In this document: positions 54,573-64,000 of the stretch, in pieces | How positions within the stretch are numbered: the stretch's first letter is position 1 | Layout: every line of letters starts with the position of its first letter | Origin: Isochrysis galbana | Taxonomy: Eukaryota > Haptophyta > Isochrysidales > Isochrysidaceae | Length of the DNA: 64,000 nucleotides | Assembly: GCA_018136815.1 (NCBI GenBank) | Contig: CM030937.1 | Location: 1,104,253 to 1,168,252, forward strand | Direction of reading: 5' to 3' | Notes under the pieces: model-generated | The model's database searches: none | Seen by the model: only the letters and a program-made list of their open reading frames with translations | Told to the model about the DNA's origin: nothing | Program-made: the position numbers and the translations under genes

Positions 54573-56990
54573 TAAAAAAAAACATCTGAAGATTCTGGGC
54601 TACACACCTACTAACCTAGGGTACTTCCCCATCCCTGATACCACCGCCCTTAATTTCCCTTTCCTCCACCTCCTCCCCTTCTCCCCTTCATTCCTTTGTC
54701 TTCGGTATCCGGGGTTCGGCTCGGGTGCGCTACCACGAGCCTGGTTCAGAGCGCGGGTTCCGGGCAGGCCTGTTATTGGTTAGTTGTCGTTGTGTGTCTG
54801 TTGGGTCGCGGGCGTGCTCGTCTCTTTCTCGCCCTTGCTGGCCGCTATCGCGTTTCGGTGGATTTATGTCCCGTCGAGGTGTATCTCGTCTCAGTCTTGT
54901 TCTGGTTCGGGTCTCTCGGCAGTTATATATGCCACCCCCAACGTGGTGGTCAGGGCTTGTAACTCTAGACTTGGTTCTAGCTTACCTCTTGCACCTAGTG
55001 TGAATATAGGGTATACATCGTTCATGTCGATCCTTTTCTTCGGCTGTCTGCCCATGCCTGCTTGGGCGGTCCTAGCCGAGTCTGTTGTACTCGCAAAAAG
55101 TAGTGCCTTGCTTAGCGTCGTGTACCTATCTATCGTTCTTATCAACACTGATTCCTCCGAGAATTCAATGCCATCGTAGTGTATCCTGTAAAAGTCTGTC
55201 AAAATATATCTCCACGCTAGAGTGTAGAGTATGGTGAGCGATCGCGGTGTTTCCCCCCCGGGGTGCATGAAAAGGTTATCTATGATTACCTCTTCCCTGC
55301 TTCTACCACTTCGGGGAGTGTACCTTGCCAGTTTGTCGAGCGTTTCGAAAATCTTGACTACCCTCGGGCATTCTCCCAAGTGGGTGGAAGATTCGTTAGA
55401 CGCTTTGCACATGCGGCAGGTTTTGTCCCTATCCGCGAACCGGTTGTATGTGCCTATCCTTCTGTGGGTTAGGTGCTTGAAGTGGAGGTGTGTAACTCTC
55501 GCCGTCATCATCGGGGATGTATATATTGTGGCTAGGTGCTCCCACGTGTTGTCGGGTGTCGGTAGCCGCCGTTTCCAATTCTCGGGCCCCGTTAGGCGTC
55601 TACGCTTTCCGTCCGTCTTCTGCATTGCTCGTGTAAGTTGTTCCACTCCCATTTTGTCCAGAGGGGTGTCTCCGTCTAGGGTATACTCGTCCGCTAGGGG
55701 GTATTCCAATCTCTTGTTTGATTTAAAGCCATCCCCCCATTTTGCCGGTGGGGAGGGATCTAGCTGTTCGGGGGCTTTGTCGAGTCTTGCGCCGATTATG
55801 GGCGTACCTAGGTACGAGAGCTCCGCTTCATACCATTCGCCTTTGAGCTCGGCGAAGTAGCTGCCGTCTTGGGCTATGTGTAGTTTCGGGGTATGCTCTT
55901 CCGAGCCGCGATGTTCGCTGGTTTCCCGCCTCGTCGCCGAGGTCTCTGCATCCGTTGGGGCCGCCCGTGACGTCAACATCGTCTCGGCGTGATCTACAAT
56001 GGCGCTCCATGATGCCAAGAATTTGTCTCTCGGGATATATTCTCCCTGGAAGTGAATGTAAGTGTCATTGTTTCTAAGATATTGTTCACAATCCTCGCTA
56101 CGGTAGGGCGATGTTGCGCCGAAGTCTGTAAATACGTTATGTATGGTGTTGCAATCCAGCTTGTTCCATAGCTTCGCCCACGAGGGGTTCATTTTGGGCC
56201 CCGGGTGCGTCGGGCTGCCCCATATGGGTTGCGATAGTAAGCCTTCTCTACTCGTTTCTAGGGATGTTAGCTTGAGTGTGCGAATATTATTCAGCGCTCT
56301 CTTCCAGAACTCCGGGAGTTTGCTTGGGCCCGTTATCCCCTCGGTTAGCTTGCTCGTGTGTATCGTCGAGAGCACTGCTGCCCTCCCTATGTTTGTGCGG
56401 CAGAACCATGCGTCGAGCACTTGCTTCCATTGCGCCTGGCGGGCGTCCAGGTAGTTTAGGATCCATTTGGATTGTAGCGCTTTGACGTGGTTGTCCCAGT
56501 CCAGGAGGCCCAGCCCCAGTTGGGGGTCTTTCTCTGAGGCGCCTTTTAGCGGGATGTCGGGGTATTTAATCCACTGTAGTCTGCGCCCGGTGCGCGCGTT
56601 CGTCCATAGTATTCTGTCTACTGATCTCTTGACCGCCGCGTGGAATGACCTCGGGGCTGCCAGCGTTTGCAGCCAGTATCTCGGGATAGAGTATATGAGG
56701 AAATTGACTACCTTTGTTTTGCCATGTATAGATAGGTTGCTTGTGATCGGCTCGTATATGCTGGTTTTTCTTTCTATTTTCTATTTTGTCAGCTAGTTTC
56801 CGCCAGAATCCTTTTATGGCCTGAGGCCCTCCTAGCGGAACCCCTAATATGGTCGCATACTCGCTTCTTTTTAGCCACTTGTATCTTTGGAATCTAGTGG
56901 GCGGCCGCTTTCTCTTCATGGATCCCATTCTTAGTCCTTCGAATTTTTGGTCATTAGGTTTGCCGCATGAGGCCGAATGTTCAGGTTTTT
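54573..56990 (-). mobile_element. LINE (non-LTR retrotransposon), 5'-truncated, minus orientation
   Basis: The most complete copy. The C-terminal half of the reverse transcriptase begins at about 56990 (SASCGKPNDQKFEGLRMGS, the AASG-x-x-N-x-K block), continues YATILGVPLGGPQAIKGFW and RKLADKIENRK to 56566, then after a frame change a 509-codon frame (56420-54891) covers the thumb region and a late zinc-knuckle-like CRMCKASNESSTHLGECP. There is no endonuclease or catalytic YxDD, which lay upstream of the truncation. The 3' untranslated region is about 320 bp and the element ends, on its coding strand, CCCAGAATCTTCAGATG followed by nine T. The clade cannot be fixed from this part. Confidence 0.85.
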
Positions 56991-57577
56991 GATATCCCCG
57001 CCTGCTACACGGGCGGCGCGCCGGCACGCCCGCGCACGATGGGACCGTGCTACTCCTTGTGCACGTGGGCCGCCTACGGCGTGGGGAGGCGGCGGCGGCG
57101 GGCGGAGGTGCGCCGGCGGTGCCCGCCGCCGCCTTCGCGGCCGTGGACCGGCTTTTCGCCGCACGCTCGCTGCGCGCGACCGGCCGACGCTCGCGTTGCG
57201 CGCTACGCGTCGCCTGCGCGTTCCACCTGCGCGGGGCCGCGCGCGTCCCGATAGGCATTTTGTCATTTAATCGCGCATTCCCTCGCGCGCGCTGCCGCGC
57301 TGCCCGCTAAAGCGCAAGCAGAACCAGCAACCAGTAACTGCAGCACTGAGCACTGACAAGTGCAAGTGCGTCAACACCGTGTCAACACCTGTTGTGCCCT
57401 GCGTCAACACTTGTAAGAGGCCAGATGGGTTAACACCTTGCCCAAGCTACTGTAATGAGCCCTCAAGGGCGTGTCAACGTGAACCCATACGCCCTGACTG
57501 GAGGGGGGACAAACATCGAGGGGGGGGGGGGCAGTGCCCCCTCCCGCCGGTAGCACTCGGACACCTGGCTCGTCAGG
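56991..57577. other. Intergenic, very GC-rich 5' junction of the LINE
   Basis: 57000-57310 is dominated by GCG/CGC (frames here are Arg/Ala/Pro-rich on every strand). 57365-57480 repeats GTCAACAC(C/T)(G/T)TG several times. No gene supported. Confidence 0.45.
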
Positions 57578-57655
57578 CATGGCGGGATTCCGGGACGGAA
57601 AAGTTGTGTCCAATTAGATAGTGGGGTTGGCTAGGATGTAACATGCATTATTTTA
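57578..57655. repeat. Interspersed repeat, inverted copy at 49915-49990
   Basis: GGCATGGCGGGATTCCGGGAC, AAAAGTTGTGTCCAATTAG and TGGGGTTGGCTAGGATGTAAC match the reverse complement of 49915-49990. It lies 65 bp beyond the stop codon of the TIR-domain gene. Confidence 0.85.
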
Positions 57656-57719
57656 TTTTATCAAAAGACATCGATGACAACACACGCCTCACTCAAAATT
57701 CAAATTCATGGTTGAAAGT

Positions 57720-59887
57720 TTAACGCCGACTCGCCGAAGAGCGATACGGCCGGGTGTGGGCAATCGCGTGCGCCGAATGATATTTTTCGTGAACGGGAGA
57801 TCCCTTGTGGTGGACACAATCGTGCCCATATTCGTCGCCCTCAGTGCTCCGAGAGCCCTCACTCGAGCGTAAGGAGTCCGAACGATACTTGGCCATTTGG
57901 AAGATTGTTTCCGGTTGCAGGGCCTCGTCGCGTGTGGGCTGTGCAAAATGCGACACGTGCGCGTCACTTATTGAGTTTGGCGATGGCTTCTGGGCATTTT
58001 CAAGTCGGGTCTTCGTGAGCAAGTCCCGCACGATCTCATTAAAGGGCAACACATCTCCGTAGGATGCCTCGATGATCGAGATGAACCGGTCGTGGTCGAC
58101 TGAGCAGAAGCATTGGGCCTGGGTCACATCAAAAGTTCCGAAGCTTGGGTGGTCCTTCGCGGTGATCATGGGTTCCTTGTGAATGTCGAGGACCACGATG
58201 TCTTCCGCCTTGCCTCCCATGGTGAAGAAGCAAAAGATTTCCATCATGCACCAAAGCCGACTACAGTAGTTCGGACCAGCAACAATCACAAGCTGCTTGC
58301 ATCCACTTACCTGCAGAGGTAGAGCGGGGTTAGGGTCAAGGTTCTGCAAGCCCACAATTAAATAATGTGGGTGGGCAGTGGCGAAAGGGATTGTGTGGTG
58401 GTGGAACGTAGCGCACATAGATGGGAAGACCAATAAGCGAGACCTCGATGTTATTTTGGTCGATACACGCTTTGTCAAACCAGATCATTGGTTCGCGGCC
58501 GTGGCGCTCCTCGAAGGCAGATGCCCACTCACGTAGCACGTTGTACTTAGCAACACCGTCGTCCGCCCAAGAGTGGCTGATGAAGGCATCAACTTCGCCA
58601 AGCGCGGCTTTCCTCGCTGCCGCAACAAACCTTTGCTCATCCTCTACGGTGGCTTTAGATGAGGACAATGCCTTTGCGCTTAGAGCGGAAAACGGCAGCA
58701 TCTGAAAACGGTCGGTAGCGGCCAGAGCTCGTGGTAGCCAGCCATACCGGCCACCTCCTATCATCTGGGCCACCGCCGCTAGACCTCGAGTTTCATTGGA
58801 GCAATAGCTAAATCTTCCCGTCAAACGGTTGATCTCGCGGCGATTGTTGCGCGTCATCAGTAGGCAAAACACCAGAGAAGACAACGATCCGACCCAGATC
58901 TTGTACCTGAATCCAGACATGGGGACGTACGGCGACGTGTCGCCGTCCAAGTAGATGATGATGGAATCTAGACCCACATTGACGGTGAGGAGGCCAACCA
59001 TTGTTGGCCAAAATTGACGCCATGCATCCCAGAGGACAAGCACTGTCTTCCTGGTCGACTGGCGCAGACCAATACAGAGGCACTGGAAGACGCAAATCAA
59101 GGCAGAGCCGATCGCTGCGATAGTGATGGCGACTTGCGCAAAGCGCCAGGGCCCAGAAGCCTGGCTCCTCCCAGCCATTGATAGTGGAATGAGGACTGTC
59201 ACAGTCTGTTGCGATAGCTGTGAGACGTGCGAGAAGGGCATCGGACAGTGATCAGTCGAGGAGGGCGATCAGCCAACACGGCACAAGAAAAGCGACCGAT
59301 ACTATAGGCAGGCACCCAAAATGACTTACCTGGAATGCTATAATTGAGACGTACAGAGAAAGGAAACCACAGGCCAAGTAGCTGGAGATTCGGTCGGTGG
59401 AACGCAGCGCAAACATTGCACAGAGGGGGCCGAGATCGCGGAAGGTACGCATCGTTGTGATGAAGCTGGAGAGCCAGCGTAGGAGAGAGGCTGCAAGTGG
59501 TGCCGGAAGATGGTCCTCGAGGTGCGGCGGCAGAAGCCAATCCGGGATGTGCAGCTTCTCCTCCATGTACAACTTTACTGATTCCACCAACAGGACGCCG
59601 CGGCCTAGGCAGACGAAGGTCCACCCGAGGCAGAAGAAGAAGAGCTTGAGCCGGATGTTCACCGTCTCCTCTGCGCGTACAGCTCGGTGAAGCCGATGAA
59701 GGATAGGCAGGCCGGCTGGGTCAACCCTGGTGTGCTTGGGCAGCTCGAGCGCTCCCTCACCCAGAGCCAACTTCCTAGCGTGAAGACCGAGGAGCACGGT
59801 GGAGGAAAGGAGAGTGGGCGCGAGCGCGAGGAGGAGAAGGATGTAGTAGTCGGCCAGCTCCGCCTGGCCCATCGCCGCGCTGCTCAT
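57720..59887 (-). CDS. Polytopic membrane protein with C-terminal TIR domain
   Basis: Exons 59330-59887, 58417-59217, 57720-58310; introns 112 nt (GTAAGT/CACAG; a second acceptor at 59205 is possible) and 106 nt (GTGCGC/CTGCAG), both phase 0; 649 residues. Residues 1 to about 310 hold roughly seven hydrophobic helices (YYILLLLALAPTLLSSTVLL, LFFFCLGWTFVCLGRG, FLSLYVSIIAFQ, VAITIAAIGSALICVFQ, FWPTMVGLLTVNVG, IWVGSLSSLVFCLLM). The cytoplasmic TIR domain spans about 395-520: DAFISHSWADD (box 1), MIWFDKACIDQ, the spliced LPIYVSGCKQLVIVAGPNY and SRLWCMMEIFCF. E477 in WCMMEI matches the catalytic Glu position of NAD-cleaving TIRs. The C-terminal 130 residues are polar. HSW/RLWC TIR proteins occur in many algae; function is unknown, NADase activity or scaffolding is inferred. 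Confidence 0.82.
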
Positions 59888-60396
59888 CCCGCCCACAATT
59901 CGACTCCGCAGAGGCCCGCCCACAATTCGACTCCGCAGAGGCCAAGCCGATTGAGTCCTGGCCAGAGCTCTGCTCGTCCGTCTCTCTCGCTCGCCGCGAA
60001 GCCGCCTTCTCCAGGCTTCTCTGTTACATCTGCCTCTTCCATTCTTGTGACCCGCTTCCCATAGTACCCCCCCCCCCCCCCCCTCCCCCCCCCCCCCCCC
60101 CCCCCCCCCCGGCAGCTAGAGAAACGAAAGAACCTCGGGAAGCTACGACGGGGCCCTCGCGATGGATGCCCCCCCCCCCCCCCGGCAAGGCGAGAATTTT
60201 AAAAAGGTTTTTTTGTCGCACCGCGACGCATAAATAGTTCTTACAAATAAAAATACATGATTTGTACACATGCGCTATGAAGCATGATGCGTGGCGTGTA
60301 TGAGTAAGTGTGTTGCGTGTGTTGTGTGTTCTACATGCGCTTTGTGCTGTGTGTCGGAGATGGTAGGCACTTTACTTTATGAGCCGTGTCCAATAA
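59888..60396. other. Intergenic between TIR and NEK genes
   Basis: CCGCCCACAATTCGACTCCG plus CAGAGG is tandemly duplicated at about 59889-59941, spanning the start region of the TIR gene. Poly-C occurs at 60066-60111 and 60169-60184. 60180-60400 is AT-richer with TGTGTTGCGTGTGTTGTGTG repeats. No gene supported. Confidence 0.5.
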
Positions 60397-60575
60397 GTTA
60401 CATCTCGAGGCCTTGTTGTTGGATAATGAAAGAAGAAAGAAACGCACCCAAGGCATCCAAGTGCTGATCGCTCTTTCGTGCAACGGGTTACATCTCGAGG
60501 CCTTGTTGTTGAATAATGATGGAAGAAAGAAACGCACCCCAGGCATCCAAGTGCTGATCGCTCCTTCGTGCAACG
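60397..60575. repeat. 90-bp direct tandem duplication
   Basis: GTTACATCTCGAGGCCTTGT to CGTGCAACGG occurs at 60397-60486 and 60487-60575 with few changes (GGATAATGAAAG versus GAATAATGATGG). It ends 17 bp before the stop codon of the NEK-WD40 gene, so it lies in that gene's 3' untranslated region. Confidence 0.9.
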
Positions 60576-60591
60576 GTCGCTTAGTGAGGGC

Positions 60592-63500
60592 TTAGCCATC
60601 TTGGTCGCCTCTGTCGGAATAAAAGCGAGCTGTACCGTCGAGGCCCGTAGTAGCAAGTTGAGGATAGAACGGATTGAAAGCGACTGCCGTAACCGCGTCG
60701 GAATGCCCGCTCACCCGTTCGAGGAGCCGGGCGGTGCCAACATCGTAAAGATATCCCTGTCTATCCTCAGAGCCGCAGGCGACATAGCGGAGACACGGCG
60801 AAAGCGCAGGTTGTAAGGGGTGCACCCGATTGGTGTGTGCAGCGAAAGTTCGCACCGGACCGCCGGCGGCAGCCCGAAGGTCCCATAAATGAAGGTAACC
60901 GTCTAGAGCCGAGGATAGGAAAAGATGGCGTGCGGCTAGGGGCGCATCAGAATGAGCGGAGCCCTCAAAAAGTGAAAGCGATAGGACTTTGGTGTCGTGG
61001 GCGTCCTCAACGCGGAGAACCTGGTGAGGGGGCGGTGGCAAGTGGGTATGGATGACGCCTGGCATGGTATAGATGTATGGGAGCAGCGTGAAACACATTT
61101 CGGCTACGGCAAACATGGATGACTAGCTCGAGAACCGAGTAGTATAGAATGGCGGTGGTTTCGCGTCAGCATTTCTAGGATGTGTCCGCAGAGCCGTGTA
61201 TGGCTTGTCGGAACATTGTGAGGTTTGAAACGTGACATCATCCGCGAACTGGGCGACGATACCAGGTTACCACAATCACGTACATAATCATCGCTTGGCC
61301 GGCATAGGTACGTGGTGGTGTGGCGAAAAGAGACGCAGCAATGGTATCAATGCAACATGAACACCACCTCTTCCATGGGGTTTTGGTTGCTTTGGGGCAG
61401 GCTGCGAGGTAGTCACAAATCCGGATGAGGACAACACGGTGGACGCGGTGCGAGGATGGGCGATCCGACCTGCTTGCCGGTGCCGAAGTCGAGTACGGAT
61501 AGAGACCGGTCAGACCCGGCAACAATCACCATGGGTGAGAGGAAGGATGCGGCGCATGCAAAACAAGTGAGATGCTGGGGCCCGGGTACGTTCCAAGTGT
61601 GGCGGAGCGCATATCGGTGCCGAAGTTCAGCCGCGCGTCGCGCGTCGTGCTCAGGCGGGCCCTGTTGGAGGGAAAAGGAGTAGAGGCGGAGAGATGGCCC
61701 GTTGGCGAGTAGAATGAATCGATCAAGATAGAAGAATGATGCCTGAGCACCGAACACAGAGCAAGCGGGGTCGACCTTGGTACTCGAGCGACACGACCGG
61801 ATGCCTGTGCTCGCTAGCATTATGCACCCATTTGGCTCGCATTACCTGCCACATGTCACCGCGAAAGGGCGCATTCCCATCAGAACTGCCCCCTACACTA
61901 TTCGTTCCAGCCACACTTGTTGAACCAGGGCCCACGCTACCATTTCCTCCTCGGAGCATCGGTGGAGGCTTGTGGGTATGAGTCATGCGGATGAGGGGAG
62001 TTGCAGGAGGCTTGTTGGCTTCGACATCCCATAAGCAGGCGCTTCCGTCGGCAGAGGCAGAGAGCAGCAGTTTGCCCGAGTGCGACCAGGCAACAGAGCG
62101 AATAGGAACGCGCTCGTGTGCGCATAGTGTGGGTGGAGGAGCCCGATGAGTTGGATGTCGTCGGGCTGGCAGCCGCAACAATGTCACCGAGCCATCGGCA
62201 CCGCCGAGCGCGAGCCGTGAAGCGTCGGGTGCGTACGCTGATCGTAGCTGTGGAGTCCCAAGATGCGCGACCGCAGCAGTATTTTCCGCTTGAAGTGTGA
62301 CGGGCGGTACGTCGCCTCCTGAATATACACGAACGAGTGCGGCACCCGCATTTCGACCAAATGGTGTGCCTGATGCTGCCTTGGCGCGCGCTCGTGCTGC
62401 CTGGGTCGCCGGGCCTCCTGAGTGCAGCTTGGTCACCGCGGGCGCGGTGCCATATCCGGATGAGCTCACCTTGGCGCGGAAGGTGACAGGCTTGTCTGCA
62501 GGTAGACCAGCGCCTCGTGTTGACCCACTGCGCGAACTACTGCGCCCACCGTTCCGCGCACGTCCAGCTCCACGCCCTGACGCTGCCGTGGCACCATCAC
62601 GTGCGAGAGCGCGTTCCAACGGTGAGCCAGCAACCGGTGCCCGTGTAACAAGCATCGAGAGATCTGACTCTGGCTCCAAGCCTTCACCTTGCTCTTCCCC
62701 CTCCTGACAATTTTCAACCCCAAGAAATGAAGGCTCGGAGAAGCCACCATCGCAACCACTGTGCATGCACGGTGCGCGCTTGGGCGCATCCACAGGTTGT
62801 GGAACTCTAGTCTCGCCGGGTGTGCCGTCTCTGCGGCGCCGCCCATTACAATCCTCCACTCTTGCAGGCCCTGACGACGACGGCTGGTCCATATCAAAGC
62901 GGACAAAACGTGACGGCTGAGCTTTCCCGTTAGCACTGTGAGACGGAGCTGCCTCGAGGCCGCTACCATCGCAAGCAGCCAATGGATGGATGCTAGTGTC
63001 GAATTGGCTGGACATGCTACTGTCGCCTCCTTCACGCCCACCACAAGCGAGTGCGGAGGACGGTCGCCCTTCACAATCAGATCCGACCCTAATCGCCGTC
63101 GGTTCCGCTTTCAAGCAACCCGCGTCCCCCGATTCTCCTTCCCCTGCGGCGGAGCGCACATTGCCCACACTTCCATGAGTACCACCTCCATCACCACTGG
63201 CGCTGCCATTGATCTCAGCAGCAAAAATGCGCGGGTCTTCCAGCTCATCGAGCACCATCAGCAATTGGGCCGTAGATGGCCGCTCATCGGCGAGAGGTGC
63301 TAGACACGCTGCTAAAGTTGAGAGCAAAAGCCGCGAGTATCCGCCTTCCATGGGTGGCGGCGGGTATTCTGCTCTCAAGATGGCCACCACGAGTGCTGCT
63401 TGATTTGCGGCGGTGAAGGGCAGTCTTCCCGCGGTAAGAAGCTCATAGAGCACGACACCGAGCGACCACACATCGGCCTTAGCATTGTATGGCTCGCCGT

Positions 63501-64000
63501 TGCAGAGCTCGGGCGACAGGTAGTACGGTGTGCCAATGATGGTACAGGCATGTGTTGTCGCTCCAGAAAGCTGCCTCGCCACACCGAGATCTCCGAGTCG
63601 GAGCGAGCCATCGGCCGCAAGGAATAGATTCATCGACTTGATGTCGCGGTGAAGAATATTGAGCGAATGCAGGTGCTCCAGCCCACGCAAACTCTCACCG
63701 TAATAGCGCCAGACATCGGCTTCCGTCAGCAGCTCTCCGTTGCGCCTACGGAGCATCCCGTGCAGGTCGCCACCTTCGCACAGCTCCATCACGATGTGGA
63801 GCTTGCCATCCTCGATGAAACTCTCGATGTAAGAGACAACGTGTGGGTGATCGACCGCGGCGAGGAGCTTCACCTCGCGCAGCACCGCAGACTGTGCCGG
63901 CGGCTCGAGCTCGTCGAAGCCCTCCACTTGCTTGAGCGCAAACCGGCAGCCGTCGGCGGTGCGGCGCACGGCAAAGACGGAGCCGTTGGCGCCGGCACCT
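60592..64000 (-). CDS. NEK-type kinase fused to WDR27-like WD40 repeats (5' end cut by window)
   Basis: The visible exons are 61846 to beyond 63999, 61470-61742 and 60592-61020; introns 103 nt (GTAATG/CTCAG) and 449 nt (GTCGGA/CACCAG); about 951 residues seen. The kinase domain begins at its glycine loop (GAGANGSVFAV) and shows FALKQV, IVMELCEGGDLHGML, LHRDIKSMNLF, GDLGVARQLS (DLG for DFG, as in several NEKs), GTPYYLSPELC, ADVWSLGVVLYEL and LADERPSTAQLL. A 300-residue low-complexity linker leads to WD40 repeats: RSVAWSHSGKLLLSASADGS, SFFYLDRFILLANG, VIVAGSDRSLSVLDFGTGK, VLRVEDAHDTKVLSLSLF, LFLSSALDGYLHLWDLR and AVAFNPFYPQLATTGLDGTA. The FFYLDRFIL block and order recall WDR27. NEKs act at cilia, centrosomes and mitosis; a ciliary role is inferred. 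Confidence 0.85.

Noticed and set aside
61238-61525. 95-codon minus-strand frame
   Set aside because: Lies inside the 449-nt second intron of the NEK-WD40 gene and has no domain; both flanking exons join in frame without it.
61743-61800. Alternative 55-nt intron (donor in the HRHPVV region) in the NEK-WD40 gene
   Set aside because: It also restores the frame, but the 103-nt intron with CAG/GTAATG donor is closer to the other intron sizes and gives a smoother WD40 junction; not fully excluded.

Overview
The window is nuclear DNA of a eukaryote, most likely a unicellular chromist alga; a haptophyte is my best guess, at low confidence. The evidence is GC-rich coding sequence split by short (about 84-450 nt) GT-AG introns, a plastid/cyanobacterial-type DUF3119 protein, a ferredoxin-fold protein resembling the complex I bridge subunit of plants and protists, HSW/RLWC-type TIR proteins, and many transposon remnants. 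An assembly gap of 100 N lies at 54001-54100.

Layout. 1-5800: a POP7/Rpp20 RNase P/MRP subunit gene (+) between two related terminal-inverted-repeat (TIR) elements; the second carries a broken piece of the RNA polymerase II largest subunit gene. 5815-9494: a NIPA Mg2+ transporter (-) and an inositol monophosphatase (+). 10080-12460: a long-TIR DNA transposon remnant and associated repeats. 13247-14839: a secreted or surface Cys/Pro-rich membrane protein (-). 15640-16310: a repeat copy interrupted by a hAT-like MITE with a perfect 8-bp target duplication. 18991-23861: an OTU-zinc finger-NADAR fusion (-), a divergent DUF3119 gene (+), and an extended SDR resembling D-erythronate dehydrogenase (-).

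25657-28096: a DDE-type transposase of the DUF7869 kind (-). 29245-32355: a secreted DUF218-like protein (-) divergent from a membrane SDR (+). 32450-33860: a decayed Tc1/mariner transposase. 34557-39070: an unidentified mitochondrial-type protein (-, 3 exons) divergent from an 8-exon glycerol kinase (+) that I reconstructed exon by exon. 40521-41605: the complex I ferredoxin-like protein (+). 43160-46410: LINE pieces, one with a nested insertion. 46940-53312: a coiled-coil/Pro-rich/TPR protein (-), a small membrane protein (-) and an FG-GAP propeller membrane protein (-). 54121-57000: a Harbinger-like transposase N-terminus and a LINE (-). 57720-64000: a polytopic TIR-domain protein (-) and a NEK kinase-WDR27-like WD40 fusion (-), cut by the window edge.

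The genes do not form one pathway. Glycerol kinase, inositol monophosphatase, the two SDRs and the DUF218 protein are metabolic or envelope housekeeping. The OTU-NADAR fusion, the membrane TIR protein and the NEK-WD40 fusion are the unusual multidomain architectures; the first two both touch NAD/ADP-ribose chemistry by family precedent, but nothing in the layout links them. The repeat fraction is rich: one LINE family, recognised by a shared 3' end that finishes in oligo-T on the coding strand, has at least seven pieces in 64 kb.
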